A stretch of 62,832 nucleotides of DNA from Planctomycetaceae bacterium. GTDB taxonomy: Bacteria; Planctomycetota; Planctomycetia; Pirellulales; Pirellulaceae. The stretch covers positions 1 through 62,832 of the forward strand of contig JABJJO010000026.1 in the NCBI GenBank assembly GCA_018660825.1. Direction: 5' to 3'. The first letter of the stretch is position 1. Every line of letters starts with the position of its first letter. Under the pieces are notes generated by a model. That model saw nothing but the letters and a program-made list of their open reading frames with translations. It ran no database searches and was not told the origin of the DNA. Both the position numbers and the translations under genes were made by a program. Of this stretch, positions 54,441 to 62,832 are shown piece by piece.

Positions 54441-54920
54441 TTACTTAAAGGTGAATACGTCGCCTTGGTCAACATAGGCTGCAACGCTGTCAGTGTTGAT
54501 TGTCTTGGCTTTGTCAAAACCACGGACCGTTAAGGAGAATTCTCCGGCAACTTGGTGCATTACCAAGCCGGCGTCACACAGTTCACGGAATCCTTCAAGG
54601 AATCGCACGGTGATTTCCGGTTCTTCACGACTGCGAAACATGACATGTGTGTCAGGCGTTTGTTCTGCGTATACTGCCAGCATTCGTTGTGATGATTCGA
54701 ACTCGGTGTTGTTACTTTTTAGTTCGATGATTCCGCGTTCGCGAGTAACCGATAAAATGGCTAATGCTTCGGAACTCAGTTCGTAATCTTCGGCGGAACG
54801 GTTGACCAATCGCATGGCAGCTAATTCAGCAAGTGCAGCCAGCGTGGGAACGCTGAAAGTCAGCTCTTTCCAGATGCCAGCTTGACCCGCTGCGCTTGCG
54901 AAAAATGGGGGAATAGACAC
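54441..54920 (-). CDS. conserved-looking unknown protein
   Basis: 159 residues starting at a GTG, with AAAGG 11 nt upstream. No signal peptide; the composition is soluble, with alternating acidic and hydrophobic stretches (ELAAMRLVNRSAEDYELSSEALAILS and the FLEGFRELCDAGLV helix). No family is recognised. The adjacent minus-strand gene at 54987 is a small membrane protein 66 bp upstream, so the two may be co-transcribed. Confidence 0.6.
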   Translation of the reverse strand: MSIPPFFASAAGQAGIWKELTFSVPTLAALAELAAMRLVNRSAEDYELSSEALAILSVTRERGIIELKSNNTEFESSQRMLAVYAEQTPDTHVMFRSREEPEITVRFLEGFRELCDAGLVMHQVAGEFSLTVRGFDKAKTINTDSVAAYVDQGDVFTFK

Positions 54921-54986
54921 GATTAACTTGACCTTTGTAGAGTTTAGAATATGTGATGCGGTTTAATGTAGTTGATTGCGGATTAC

Positions 54987-55439
54987 TTAAGACATAAATT
55001 GCCCCCCGAAAATAGTAACGAACGCGAGCAGCAAGTGTACACACATTAGAAAGGCCCAAGCGAATAATGAAAAAACGATGGCACGCGACCAACTCAGTTT
55101 GAGCCAAACTATTGATAATGGAAACAGTACGATTATTAAATATCCACCAAAGCCTTGATATGCCGTCAGGATGTAAATGGCCGCGATTGCCACGCACCGA
55201 CTAAAGATTTTAACAGCTGAAAGGTGGTTTGGCATGTCGGATCGATTGGACCTGACATTGGCTGCAGTCGGCGACAGTCTTATCTGGCAAAGCAAGGCAA
55301 TTCCCATAATTGGAATCGCCAGCACAGCGGCTAAGCAGAGGACAACAACGACGATTTCCACCCTATTTAACATACCCTGTAGTGTACCGATGCGTTTGTC
55401 TTCAGGCAAACACGAGTGGCTAATCCGCAAGACTGCCAT
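54987..55439 (-). CDS. small membrane protein, unknown
   Basis: 150 residues with two hydrophobic blocks near the start (about 24-52, [18 protein letters not shown]) and two to three more (about 80-145). Neither start has a Shine-Dalgarno. The ATG at 55373 is an alternative that gives 128 residues and starts just before the first helix. No family is recognised. It precedes the 159-residue gene. Confidence 0.55.
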   Translation of the reverse strand: MAVLRISHSCLPEDKRIGTLQGMLNRVEIVVVVLCLAAVLAIPIMGIALLCQIRLSPTAANVRSNRSDMPNHLSAVKIFSRCVAIAAIYILTAYQGFGGYLIIVLFPLSIVWLKLSWSRAIVFSLFAWAFLMCVHLLLAFVTIFGGQFMS

Positions 55440-55601
55440 AACCGGAATATCTTACGTACTTCTCGTATATTATTTTCAAGTGACAATGAAATCCTCCAAT
55501 TTGCCTCTGCTAATAACCTAGATTTCAAGCACTTACAGGTCGCTCAGTCATGTGAGTCCAAGATTCTACCGGAGCATGTTTTAGATATCAGAGGGATAGT
55601 T

Positions 55602-57110
55602 GTGATTCACCCAACAGGAACAACTCGGCTTACTCAACAAGAATCAACGACACCACTACAATCTGGTGTGGCAGTGACCGTTCGGGCGAAATTGGTTAAA
55701 CCGGAAAAGCTAGTAAAAAAGGGGTCAACCGCCAACATCACGGATGACCCGATTCGTATGTATTTGATGCAAATGGGCGAGATTCCATTATTAAGTCGAG
55801 AAGAAGAGTTAGCGGCGGCCAAAAATATCGAGCAATCATGCCGGCGTTATCGCCAGAGTATGTTGGCTACAAATTATATGTTGGAAGCAGCCCTGCAGAT
55901 GTTCGAACAGATACAGCAAGGAAAACTGCGATTGGATCGTACGATCGAAGTATCTGTTACGGATGCTGCTGGTAAGGAAGCGATATTGAATCGCATGGAA
56001 CCTAATCTCGTAACTTTGCGCACTCTTCTGAAATCGATCCGCCAGGATTTCAGCATTGCCATTTACCGTAAAAATACACGTCGCATCCAGCAGGCAGCTT
56101 GGCGACGGTTAGTGGTGCGGCGAAATAAGGCCGTGCGATTAGTTGAGGAATTGAATTTACGCACCAATAAATTACAACCGGTATTTGAGCAATTGTGTGA
56201 CATTCAACATCGCATGACAGCGTTACACAATCAGCTGTCATCGATCGATAAACGTAAAAAGAGTGATTCATGGGCCGACCCGGCGGCACTCAAATCGGAG
56301 TTGATCTACTTGATGAAGGCGACGGGTGAGAGTCCAGCAACATTGGCCCGACGTATCAGTAAGACCCGTGCACTTTGTGAGAACTATGATGAAGCTCGGC
56401 GGCAACTCTCAGCTGGGAATCTGCGGTTAGTTGTGTCTATCGCTAAGAAGTATCGCAACCGCGGATTGAGTTTTTTAGATTTGATTCAAGAAGGAAATAC
56501 CGGTTTGATGCGTGCGGTTGAAAAGTTCGAATACCGACGTGGATATAAATTCTCAACTTACGCCACCTGGTGGATTCGACAAGCAATTACTCGAGCTGTT
56601 GCGGACCAAAGCCGTACGATTCGAGTGCCTGTGCACATGGTGGAGGTGATGACGCGGGTCCGCAACGCTACTCAAAAATTAGTGCAGGAATTTGGGCGGG
56701 ATCCGTCGGCTGAAGATATTGCCGAGAACAGTGATTTGACGATCGAAGAAGTGTTATGTTTGCAAAAAATGCTCAAGCAACCACTGTCACTGGATCAACC
56801 AATGGGTGACAGCGAAAATAATGAGTTTGGCGATTTTATCAAAGACCATCGCTTCTACGATCCGCTGTCAAATGCTAATCAACACGCGCTCAAAACCCAT
56901 TTGGGTGAAGCGATGGAGATTTTGAGTTGGCGTGAGCGCGAAATCTTGAAATTGCGATTTGGTTTGGTGGATGGGTATTCCTATACATTGGAAGAAGTCG
57001 GACGGGTTTTTCAAGTTACTCGCGAACGAATTCGCCAAATCGAATGCAAAGCAATGAATAAGTTGCAGCAACCATTTCGCTCCAAGAAGCTAAAGTCGTT
57101 CTTGGATTAG
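55602..57110 (+). CDS. primary-type RNA polymerase sigma factor (sigma-70 family)
   Basis: 502 residues from a GTG with AGAGGG 7 nt upstream (the frame reaches back to 55416, where no Shine-Dalgarno is seen and it would overlap the divergent gene). Region 1.2 (about 48-80, [22 protein letters not shown]), a long non-conserved insert (about 80-265), region 2 (about 265-350, with [27 protein letters not shown] and [10 protein letters not shown]), region 3 and region 4 (about 430-500, with [10 protein letters not shown] helix) follow. It lacks an obvious region 1.1. Full core motifs mark a group 1 or 2 factor. Confidence 0.93.
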   Translation: MIHPTGTTRLTQQESTTPLQSGVAVTVRAKLVKPEKLVKKGSTANITDDPIRMYLMQMGEIPLLSREEELAAAKNIEQSCRRYRQSMLATNYMLEAALQMFEQIQQGKLRLDRTIEVSVTDAAGKEAILNRMEPNLVTLRTLLKSIRQDFSIAIYRKNTRRIQQAAWRRLVVRRNKAVRLVEELNLRTNKLQPVFEQLCDIQHRMTALHNQLSSIDKRKKSDSWADPAALKSELIYLMKATGESPATLARRISKTRALCENYDEARRQLSAGNLRLVVSIAKKYRNRGLSFLDLIQEGNTGLMRAVEKFEYRRGYKFSTYATWWIRQAITRAVADQSRTIRVPVHMVEVMTRVRNATQKLVQEFGRDPSAEDIAENSDLTIEEVLCLQKMLKQPLSLDQPMGDSENNEFGDFIKDHRFYDPLSNANQHALKTHLGEAMEILSWREREILKLRFGLVDGYSYTLEEVGRVFQVTRERIRQIECKAMNKLQQPFRSKKLKSFLD

Positions 57111-57363
57111 TATACAGTGAGCGCCTTGACGTTTCGGGTGCAGCACCCCCTCAAATTTACCAAGGCATGTGAAAAAATGTGGTTTCGGCATTTGGGGTAA
57201 TCTGTCAAACGATTCTCTTGTCTCCCGATCTTTGGGAGTGATGTAAAACGGTGATTGTTGAAACATGTTACGATAAATAGACATCGTGTTAATTGGTTGG
57301 TGAGTAGTGTGTCGCCGAAATGCATTATGACTAATCGAATATTGAATGCAGGAACCATGTGAG

Positions 57364-58677
57364 ATGACTTCACGAGTAAAAATGATATCCGCGTTGCTCG
57401 CTATAGTGCTGTTGGTCGGCTTTATTTCTTTAATTCCTCGCTCCGTGAAGGGGCAAGACGCGATCGAGTTCTTAAATGGCGTGAAGATGCAGGGCATGGT
57501 CAAGGAAATTCGCAACGACAAGCGTGAATTTGATTTTGAAGTGGTGATTGGGGGTAAGACTTTTTTGCGGACGTATGCGTTTGACAAAGTGCATACTGTT
57601 ACGATGAAAAACCAACGACATGTGGTGACTGCAAAGAAAGCCGCGACAAATAGTGGCGTCGCGGGGGCAGCAGATCAGGAATTGGTGCGGTCGCGAGCTG
57701 AGGTCCAACAAGCGATTGCGTCAGCGGGCGATAGTTTTCCGGATTGGTGGGAAGAGACGAAGTTGGAATATCCAGCGTCCTTGGATTTAAACTGGCCACT
57801 CAAACCGGTAGGGAACTGGAATAGCCAGCGGAACATGGGACAGTTTATTTGGGACGTTGTAAACCCCAACCCCCGTCGGTGGAATGCGGGAATTAAGTTG
57901 GTATTCCAACAGTGGCAAGCACAAAAGAGTGATAGTGAAAAAAATCGGCGAAACATGACTACGCTTGGCAGTATGTTTTTTAACTTGAAGCAAGATTATG
58001 CTCGAGCTGCGTATTGGTTTGAGCGAGCGGGTATTCAAAAGGGGAGTGGTCAAAGCGTAAAGCTCGCTGAATCTTATTGGCGATTAGGATCGAAACCCAT
58101 GGCCATCGAAATGGTGACGAATCGTACCTTACCTGTAAGTGTGATTAAATTGCATGGTGATATGGGAAATTATCAGTCGTCAGTTAAACTAGCAAATTCA
58201 TTCAAAAAAGGTGGAAGTACAAACCCGCTAATTGATATGTTCCTCGGGGATGCCCTTCGCCATAACGGTCAGATTGGCCCAGCGATTGCTGCTTATGAAC
58301 GCGTGATTAGTAGCACGGCATTCAAGAATGACAATTACGGAAAAAAGGTGAAGGCTCGTGCTCGAGATAGTATCGAAGCGATTCGGTTATTGTCTGCGGC
58401 CAACGTGGCCAACGTGCGAGATGGCGCTTACCGCAGCGTTTCCACAGGCTATGTAAGTGCGGTTGAAGTCGAAGTTAAAGTTGCCGGTGGACGATTGACA
58501 TCCGTCGAAGTGGTCCGACACTCGGAAAAGCAGTTCTATTCTTCGATTGAAGATACGACGGCGCAAATTATGAAGCATCAAAGCGTTCAAGGGATTGATG
58601 GCACGACTGGTGCTACGATTACTTCACAAGCGATAATTAACGCGACGGCCAAGGCTTTGGCAAAAGGTGCCAAGTAA
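57364..58677 (+). CDS. exported FMN-binding domain protein with covalent-flavin motif
   Basis: 437 residues. A signal peptide or anchor (about 1-31), a small SHD1-like beta domain (about 33-70, EFLNGVKMQGMVKEI), a TPR-like helical middle (about 190-340), and a C-terminal FMN_bind domain (about 350-437). D412-G-T-T-G-A-T418 matches the Dxx(s/t)gAT motif on which ApbE attaches FMN. This suggests an electron-carrying flavoprotein at the cell envelope. No ApbE gene is in the window. Start at ATG 57364; ATG 57346 is 6 codons earlier. Confidence 0.82.
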   Translation: MTSRVKMISALLAIVLLVGFISLIPRSVKGQDAIEFLNGVKMQGMVKEIRNDKREFDFEVVIGGKTFLRTYAFDKVHTVTMKNQRHVVTAKKAATNSGVAGAADQELVRSRAEVQQAIASAGDSFPDWWEETKLEYPASLDLNWPLKPVGNWNSQRNMGQFIWDVVNPNPRRWNAGIKLVFQQWQAQKSDSEKNRRNMTTLGSMFFNLKQDYARAAYWFERAGIQKGSGQSVKLAESYWRLGSKPMAIEMVTNRTLPVSVIKLHGDMGNYQSSVKLANSFKKGGSTNPLIDMFLGDALRHNGQIGPAIAAYERVISSTAFKNDNYGKKVKARARDSIEAIRLLSAANVANVRDGAYRSVSTGYVSAVEVEVKVAGGRLTSVEVVRHSEKQFYSSIEDTTAQIMKHQSVQGIDGTTGATITSQAIINATAKALAKGAK

Positions 58678-58740
58678 ACGCTGGTTGCTGCCCGTTGTCA
58701 CCTATTGCAAAACGGCGGCATTGGATATTATGGCAAAGAT

Positions 58741-59619
58741 ATGGCATCGTTAGCATCATTCTATACCGCGGACCGTAAAGGCCTCTCGTTTGAACTGTTT
58801 CCACCGAAGACAGAAAAGGGTGATGCTGCGCTGCTCAAGCACGTTGAGCGTTTGTGTGAATTTAAGCCGGACTATGTTACGTGTACTTATGGGGCCGGAG
58901 GTTCGACTCAGGGCAAGACACTGGATATTGTTTCAGCGGTGAAACAGCAGTTTAACGTGCCGGTTGCATCGCATTTAACTTGTGTTGCTAGTACTCGCGA
59001 GGATTTGCGTCAATATTTGAATGACGTTGAGCGTCGAGATATCGACTTTATTGTTGCGTTAAGGGGAGATCCACCACAAGGTGTCAAGACATTTAAAGCG
59101 GTTGAGGGTGGATTGCAATACGCGAACGAACTTGTCGAATTGATTGATGGCGAGTTTCCCAACTTAGGAATTGCCGTTGCTGGATATCCCGAAGTGCATC
59201 AAGAAGCGCCATCCGCCGACATCGATCTGGATAACTTGAAACGCAAAGTTGACTGTGGTGCGGATATTGTCATCACCCAGTTGTTTTACCGGACGGAAGA
59301 TTATTTTGATTTTTGTGATCGCTGTATTATAGCAGGAATCACCGTCCCGATTGTTCCGGGGATTTTACCCGTTATCAATCTTGCGCAAATCCAACGTATT
59401 ACATCGATGTGCGGGGCGAAATTGCCGCAGGCGTTTGTTAATCGATTAGGTGAGCGTTGTGACGATGAGGAGTGGCAATTCAAGGTCGGCGTTGAGTTTG
59501 CGACTGCCCAGGTGAGTGAACTCTTAGCCACTGGCGCTCCTGGCGTTCACTTTTACGTACTCAATAAATCTCAAGTAACGGTTGAAGTTTTAACGCAGGT
59601 TGGCTGGAGTTGTCAGTAA
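58741..59619 (+). CDS. metF: methylenetetrahydrofolate reductase
   Basis: 292 residues, the normal bacterial length. E18 in SFELFPPK is the catalytic residue, followed by YVTCTYGAGGS, SHLTCV, FIVALRGDPP and the TQLFYRTEDYFDF flavin-binding segment. It reduces 5,10-methylene-THF to 5-methyl-THF with FAD, feeding methionine synthesis. The start was moved to the ATG at 58741 because the longer frame begins with an unsupported TTG (58705). It follows the FMN-binding gene by 63 bp. Confidence 0.95.
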   Translation: MASLASFYTADRKGLSFELFPPKTEKGDAALLKHVERLCEFKPDYVTCTYGAGGSTQGKTLDIVSAVKQQFNVPVASHLTCVASTREDLRQYLNDVERRDIDFIVALRGDPPQGVKTFKAVEGGLQYANELVELIDGEFPNLGIAVAGYPEVHQEAPSADIDLDNLKRKVDCGADIVITQLFYRTEDYFDFCDRCIIAGITVPIVPGILPVINLAQIQRITSMCGAKLPQAFVNRLGERCDDEEWQFKVGVEFATAQVSELLATGAPGVHFYVLNKSQVTVEVLTQVGWSCQ

Positions 59620-59654
59620 AAAAGAATAGGTCTGCGGGCGATGGTCGTCAGCAA

Positions 59655-60713
59655 TTAATCGCCTTGGATTTCAGCTAACAACTGTTCGACATCATCGCTG
59701 GCTACGTTCCACATGCGCTGGAGCATTTCACGAGCGTCGACGTAGTCATAGTTTTCGATATCTCCAACAATACCATTGAGTGGCTGCGGTGAATCTAGGC
59801 TGTCTTCTACTTGTGTCACAAATTCAGGCATATCTTGGGAAAGCTCACAGGCTTGGTCCATGTGCATTTGACCGCGGGCGAGGGTATTCATTTGGTCGGG
59901 AAAAATTGTTTGGTCAATGAGATCGTGCGAGATGAGTTCGACGAGTGCAGTTTCCACTCCGCCCGCATGTTGATCACCTCGTTCGCCAGAGAATTGGACC
60001 AACGGTTCGTGTAGCCAACGAAATTTGTTATGTTCACAACCACTGATGCGGATTCCTTCTTGGATTGCATTGCGATGAACAATCGAGCCATGGACGTCGA
60101 CGACATATAGACCCGAGGGTTGGAGCCAGTTCATTAGCGCGTCGACGTATCCGGCAACGTATTGAATCAGTAAGCCGGGTGTGATGTCGATACTAAGTCC
60201 AAAAGGCAGTCCCCAAGTGAGGTGTCCGTATTCCACTGGAGGCGCAATGACTAGTTCAGGAAAGCGTTTTTGGAGTTGGTCTAAGACAGCATAGCTTTGG
60301 AGGGTGTCGGTTGCCAAAGGCAAATGGGGACCGTGTTCTTCAACCGCCGTGTCGACGCTAAAGCAGGCGATGCTGTTGGTTGCTGGTGCGGGCCATTCAC
60401 GTCTGGGTAATTCGATGACAACGAGATCTGTTTCGAGTTGTTGGCGTTGAGTGCTGTCGGCAAGGTAGGGGAAACAGTATTGGATGCGATCGAGTATATC
60501 GCCTTTCAGAACGGGATTCATGGCTTCATGGTACAGCGGTGGCAGGACGAGGGGGCCTAGTTCTTCAATGACTGCTGCTGGCGTCCCAATGGAGACGATG
60601 GGCAGGACAGGGCACTCATAACGAATACGTTCTTTGAGTTTGGGAAGTGAGTAGCTTGTGAGTAGCGGCCCATCGTTGATTTTTTTAGGGAGGCAGAATG
60701 AGCATTTAGTCAT
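59655..60713 (-). CDS. creatininase family amidohydrolase
   Basis: 352 residues. The creatininase core is in the middle and C-terminal part: VDTAVEEHGPHLPLATDT (E, H and D metal ligands), PPVEYGHLTWGLPFG and the VVDVHGSIVHRNAI and DQHAGGVETALV segments. Members hydrolyse cyclic amides such as creatinine or formyl amines in riboflavin/F420-type pathways. The first ~100 residues are not part of the core and start with CSFC. The frame continues upstream to 60881 but no start there is supported. Substrate unknown. Confidence 0.85.
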   Translation of the reverse strand: MTKCSFCLPKKINDGPLLTSYSLPKLKERIRYECPVLPIVSIGTPAAVIEELGPLVLPPLYHEAMNPVLKGDILDRIQYCFPYLADSTQRQQLETDLVVIELPRREWPAPATNSIACFSVDTAVEEHGPHLPLATDTLQSYAVLDQLQKRFPELVIAPPVEYGHLTWGLPFGLSIDITPGLLIQYVAGYVDALMNWLQPSGLYVVDVHGSIVHRNAIQEGIRISGCEHNKFRWLHEPLVQFSGERGDQHAGGVETALVELISHDLIDQTIFPDQMNTLARGQMHMDQACELSQDMPEFVTQVEDSLDSPQPLNGIVGDIENYDYVDAREMLQRMWNVASDDVEQLLAEIQGD

Positions 60714-60939
60714 GTTAAGTATCAAGTTCGGTTTGGAGTGGATATGCGGCTCGATATGAGGGAATCTTGATTTGTCGAGCCCATCTTCAGGGAATTGGTT
60801 TTTGGTGGTAGGATAGCATTTAATCGTTACTAAATTGTGTTCAAAGCATAACACAATCCAAGCGATGGCCGCCACTGACAAGCGGGGTCCTAAAAGAAGA
60901 TAGTAGTGTTAGACAGTTAAAATAGGAATGTAGTAAACG

Positions 60940-62133
60940 ATGGCTAGTTCGATGTTTAGTTCGATGGAGATGGCTGCTCCGGATGCAATATTAGGTCTTA
61001 ATGCAGCATTTAATAACGACGAGAATCCACACAAGATCAATCTTGGTGTTGGCGTTTACAAAGACGAAACGGGAATTACTCCGATTCTTGAATGCGTTAA
61101 GCAAGCTGAGCGGATGTTAATGGAATCCGAAAACAGTAAGTCCTATCTTGGAATTGATGGTTTACCTGAATATGCCAAGCTTGTCAGGCAGACATTGTTT
61201 GGCCGTGATGTTGATGTGTCGCCAATGGTGACTCTGCAGACGCCAGGCGGTACGGGTGCCTTACGCGTAGCGGGCGATTTTTTGAAATCGAAAGTTGGGG
61301 CCAGTCGAATTTGGTTGAGCAATCCTACTTGGGCGAATCATGGCGCTGTTTTTTCTGCTGCAGGACTCGTAACGGATAGTTATCGCTATTTGGGTGAATG
61401 CGGCAAAGCGTTAGATTTTACGGGCATGATGGAGAGTATCGCAGCGATACCCGCGGGCGACGTTATTTGTTTACATGCGTGTTGTCATAATCCGACGGGC
61501 GTGGATCCGACTGTAGAGCAGTGGAGCGAGATCGCCGCAGCGTGTGCGACTGGCGGAGTGTTGCCGCTGATTGATTTTGCTTATCAGGGTTTTGCCAATG
61601 GTATTCGAGAGGACGCCGCGGCGTTGCAACCTTTTTTGAGCAGTGGTAATGAGTTCATGGTTTGCAGCAGTTTTTCGAAAAACTTTGGTTTGTATGCGGA
61701 ACGAGTAGGTGCGTTGACAATTGTCTCCCAAGACAGTGCTACTGCCGCGGTTACTTTGAGTCATGCGAAGAAGGCGGTACGAACGAACTACAGCAATCCA
61801 CCGAAGCATGGTGGGGCGATTGTAGCGACGGTATTGGGTTCGACCGAGTTGACGGCATTATGGGAATCGGAAGTTGCAGCGATGCGAGATCGGATCAACG
61901 GGCTGCGTCAAGAATTTGTAGCGGCGATGGTATCTCGTCAGTGCAGTGTTGACTTCTCATTTATTCAGGATCAACGCGGGATGTTTTCGTTTTCTGGGTT
62001 GAATCCGATGCAAGTGGATCAATTACGTAAAGAACATTCGATATATATTGTGGGCAGTGGGCGGATTAATGTAGCGGGATTGAATAGCAGTAATATTCAA
62101 GTACTGTGTGACGCAATCCTTGAAGTGTTATAG
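60940..62133 (+). CDS. aromatic/aspartate aminotransferase (class Ia)
   Basis: 397 residues, normal for the TyrB/AspC group. LGVGVYKDETG, TPGGTGALR, CCHNPTGVDP with the cofactor asparagine, IDFAYQGF, and SSFSKNFGLYAERVG with the PLP lysine K247 are present; GSGRINVAG gives the substrate-binding arginine near the end. It transfers the amino group of aspartate or an aromatic amino acid to 2-oxoglutarate. AGGA lies 12 nt before the ATG. It is divergent from the creatininase-like gene. Confidence 0.93.
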   Translation: MASSMFSSMEMAAPDAILGLNAAFNNDENPHKINLGVGVYKDETGITPILECVKQAERMLMESENSKSYLGIDGLPEYAKLVRQTLFGRDVDVSPMVTLQTPGGTGALRVAGDFLKSKVGASRIWLSNPTWANHGAVFSAAGLVTDSYRYLGECGKALDFTGMMESIAAIPAGDVICLHACCHNPTGVDPTVEQWSEIAAACATGGVLPLIDFAYQGFANGIREDAAALQPFLSSGNEFMVCSSFSKNFGLYAERVGALTIVSQDSATAAVTLSHAKKAVRTNYSNPPKHGGAIVATVLGSTELTALWESEVAAMRDRINGLRQEFVAAMVSRQCSVDFSFIQDQRGMFSFSGLNPMQVDQLRKEHSIYIVGSGRINVAGLNSSNIQVLCDAILEVL

Positions 62134-62148
62134 TTTTTGTTGGAGAGC

Positions 62149-62176
62149 TTGCCAGTTACAATTGGTTAGCTAAAAT
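62149..62176 (+). promoter_or_regulatory. likely promoter of tRNA-Leu
   Basis: TTGCCA (62149-62154) and TAAAAT (62171-62176) are 16 bp apart, fit a housekeeping -35/-10 pair, and lie 17 bp before the 5' end of the mature tRNA. Confidence 0.45.
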
Positions 62177-62193
62177 CAAAGGATTGATAGGAA

Positions 62194-62277
<84 letters not shown>

Positions 62278-62650
62278 CTCACAACGGTTGTTACTCTAGC
62301 GAGTTTCAGCCGTTTTTTCGTGCCGGCAAGCGGCGAATTAATTCGTTTGCCTCCGTCCCAGTTAACATCAAAACTGACCCCATTTGGACTTTTCGAGACC
62401 TAAATGAGACCTAAAACTACTTCGGTAGTTTCCACATGCCTCTATTATCCACGAAAGTTCGTCATAGCGCAATAGGAGGGAGGGGTTTTTCATTCAACTA
62501 AAGAACCTTACTCAACTCCCAAAAATCGCAGGGTGTTGCACACACAACAACGAAGCTCAAAGGGCTGGTTACACGTAAACCACCCTAATGATTAAGATGT
62601 AAAGATGGTATCCTGTCCTGCTTAATCAATTTACCTAAGGAATCAGCCAC
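62278..62650. other. tRNA-adjacent region without a recognisable gene
   Basis: 373 bases between tRNA-Leu and the hsdM start. No protein-like frame on either strand, no repeat of the tRNA 3' end visible inside the window. A stable cUUCGg hairpin is at 62414-62431. It may be decayed mobile-element sequence (inference). Confidence 0.45.
62414..62431. terminator. cUUCGg hairpin downstream of tRNA-Leu
   Basis: AAACTAC-TTCG-GTAGTTT is a perfect 7-bp stem with an extra-stable UUCG tetraloop closed by C-G. No U-run follows on the plus strand; on the minus strand the stem ends in TTTT. It could end either transcript. Confidence 0.35.
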
Positions 62651-62832
62651 TTGTTTGAACAAACATTTAAAAACATCGACGACATTCTCCATAAAGACGC
62701 CGGATGCGGGAGTGAACTGGACTACGTTGAACAATCGTCATGGATCTTGTTCCTAAAATACCTCGCCGACCTTGAGAAAGAACGCGAATCGGCGGCCAGT
62801 CTCTCCGGCAAAGGGTATGAGCCTATCTTCCG
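62651..62832 (+). CDS. hsdM: type I restriction-modification methylase subunit HsdM, N-terminal part
   Basis: The frame runs off the window end after 60 codons. Starting from TTG with AAGGA 9 nt upstream, it reads FEQTFKNIDDILHKDAG, then SELDYVEQSSWILFLKYL, closely matching the conserved N-terminal helical domain of HsdM. This domain precedes the N6-adenine methylase that modifies DNA and forms the complex with HsdS and HsdR. It is too short to see the SAM-binding motifs. Confidence 0.88.
   Translation, partial: MFEQTFKNIDDILHKDAGCGSELDYVEQSSWILFLKYLADLEKERESAASLSGKGYEPIF

Noticed and set aside
55416-55601. N-terminal extension of the sigma factor (62 codons)
   Set aside because: No Shine-Dalgarno and overlap with the minus-strand gene; the GTG at 55602 has AGAGGG.
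57090-57587. 165-residue minus-strand frame between the sigma factor and the FMN-binding gene
   Set aside because: Overlaps both genes' ends, has no ribosome site, and reads as noncoding composition.

Overview
This window looks like a chromosomal segment of a planctomycete. The evidence is the set of lineage-typical families: two DUF1501 proteins with twin-arginine signals, a DUF1549/DUF1553 cytochrome c protein, a DUF1080 protein, a sulfatase, a PVC-type propeller/cytochrome fusion, very large membrane and leucine-rich-repeat proteins, and weak or absent Shine-Dalgarno sequences before many genes. GC content looks moderate (mid-to-upper 40s by eye). No rRNA, insertion sequence, CRISPR array or prophage was found. 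The identification is an inference from gene content.

Layout. 13-5531: tRNA-Lys(CTT), a sigma-54-type activator with an altered GAFTGA loop, an RND/MMPL exporter and a TPR lipoprotein. 5935-12357: one giant zinc-ribbon polytopic membrane protein of 2140 residues. 12481-17469: a co-directional cluster of a DHDPS/NAL-type aldolase, a LarA-like protein, a DUF1080 protein, a PdxA-type dehydrogenase and an FAH-family protein, which reads like a carbohydrate-acid catabolic operon. 17537-23071: a fatty acid desaturase and a DUF1549/DUF1553 plus DUF1501 pair. 23188-28396: a membrane-anchored LRR protein and a class III aminotransferase.

28524-36091: a 49-residue small protein with a distinctive leader, a PhoD-like phosphatase, a DUF1653 protein, a redoxin followed by a probable clan CD (C25-like) cysteine peptidase, and a three-gene minus-strand hydrolase operon (metallophosphoesterase, ceramidase-like, esterase). 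36306-49444: degradative exported proteins, namely DUF1501, sulfatase, PHP-like phosphoesterase, a PQQ-type propeller protein translationally overlapping a 1647-residue SGNH/propeller/HEAT/PA14/cupredoxin/cytochrome c fusion, and an acetyl-xylan-esterase-like protein.

49482-62133: a soluble Ser/Thr kinase, a 54-residue small protein whose leader matches that of the 49-residue gene, a GH43-type propeller protein downstream of a GDPD/alpha-beta-hydrolase fusion, two small unknown proteins, a primary-type sigma factor, an FMN-binding protein, MetF, a creatininase-family protein and an aromatic/aspartate aminotransferase. The right end has tRNA-Leu(CAA), about 370 bp with no recognisable gene, and the first 60 codons of a type I restriction-modification HsdM. 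This looks like the edge of an accessory island at a tRNA gene.

The most novel-looking signal is the pair of leaders at 28524-28646 and 50793-50897. Both carry the element GTGACCWAACGTGTCACACC in the same orientation, then a GCAAAA...TTTTGC hairpin, a strong Shine-Dalgarno and a tiny charged ORF, although the two encoded proteins are unrelated. Other notable items are the cupredoxin-cytochrome megafusion, the giant zinc-ribbon membrane protein and the C25-like peptidase beside an atypical redoxin.
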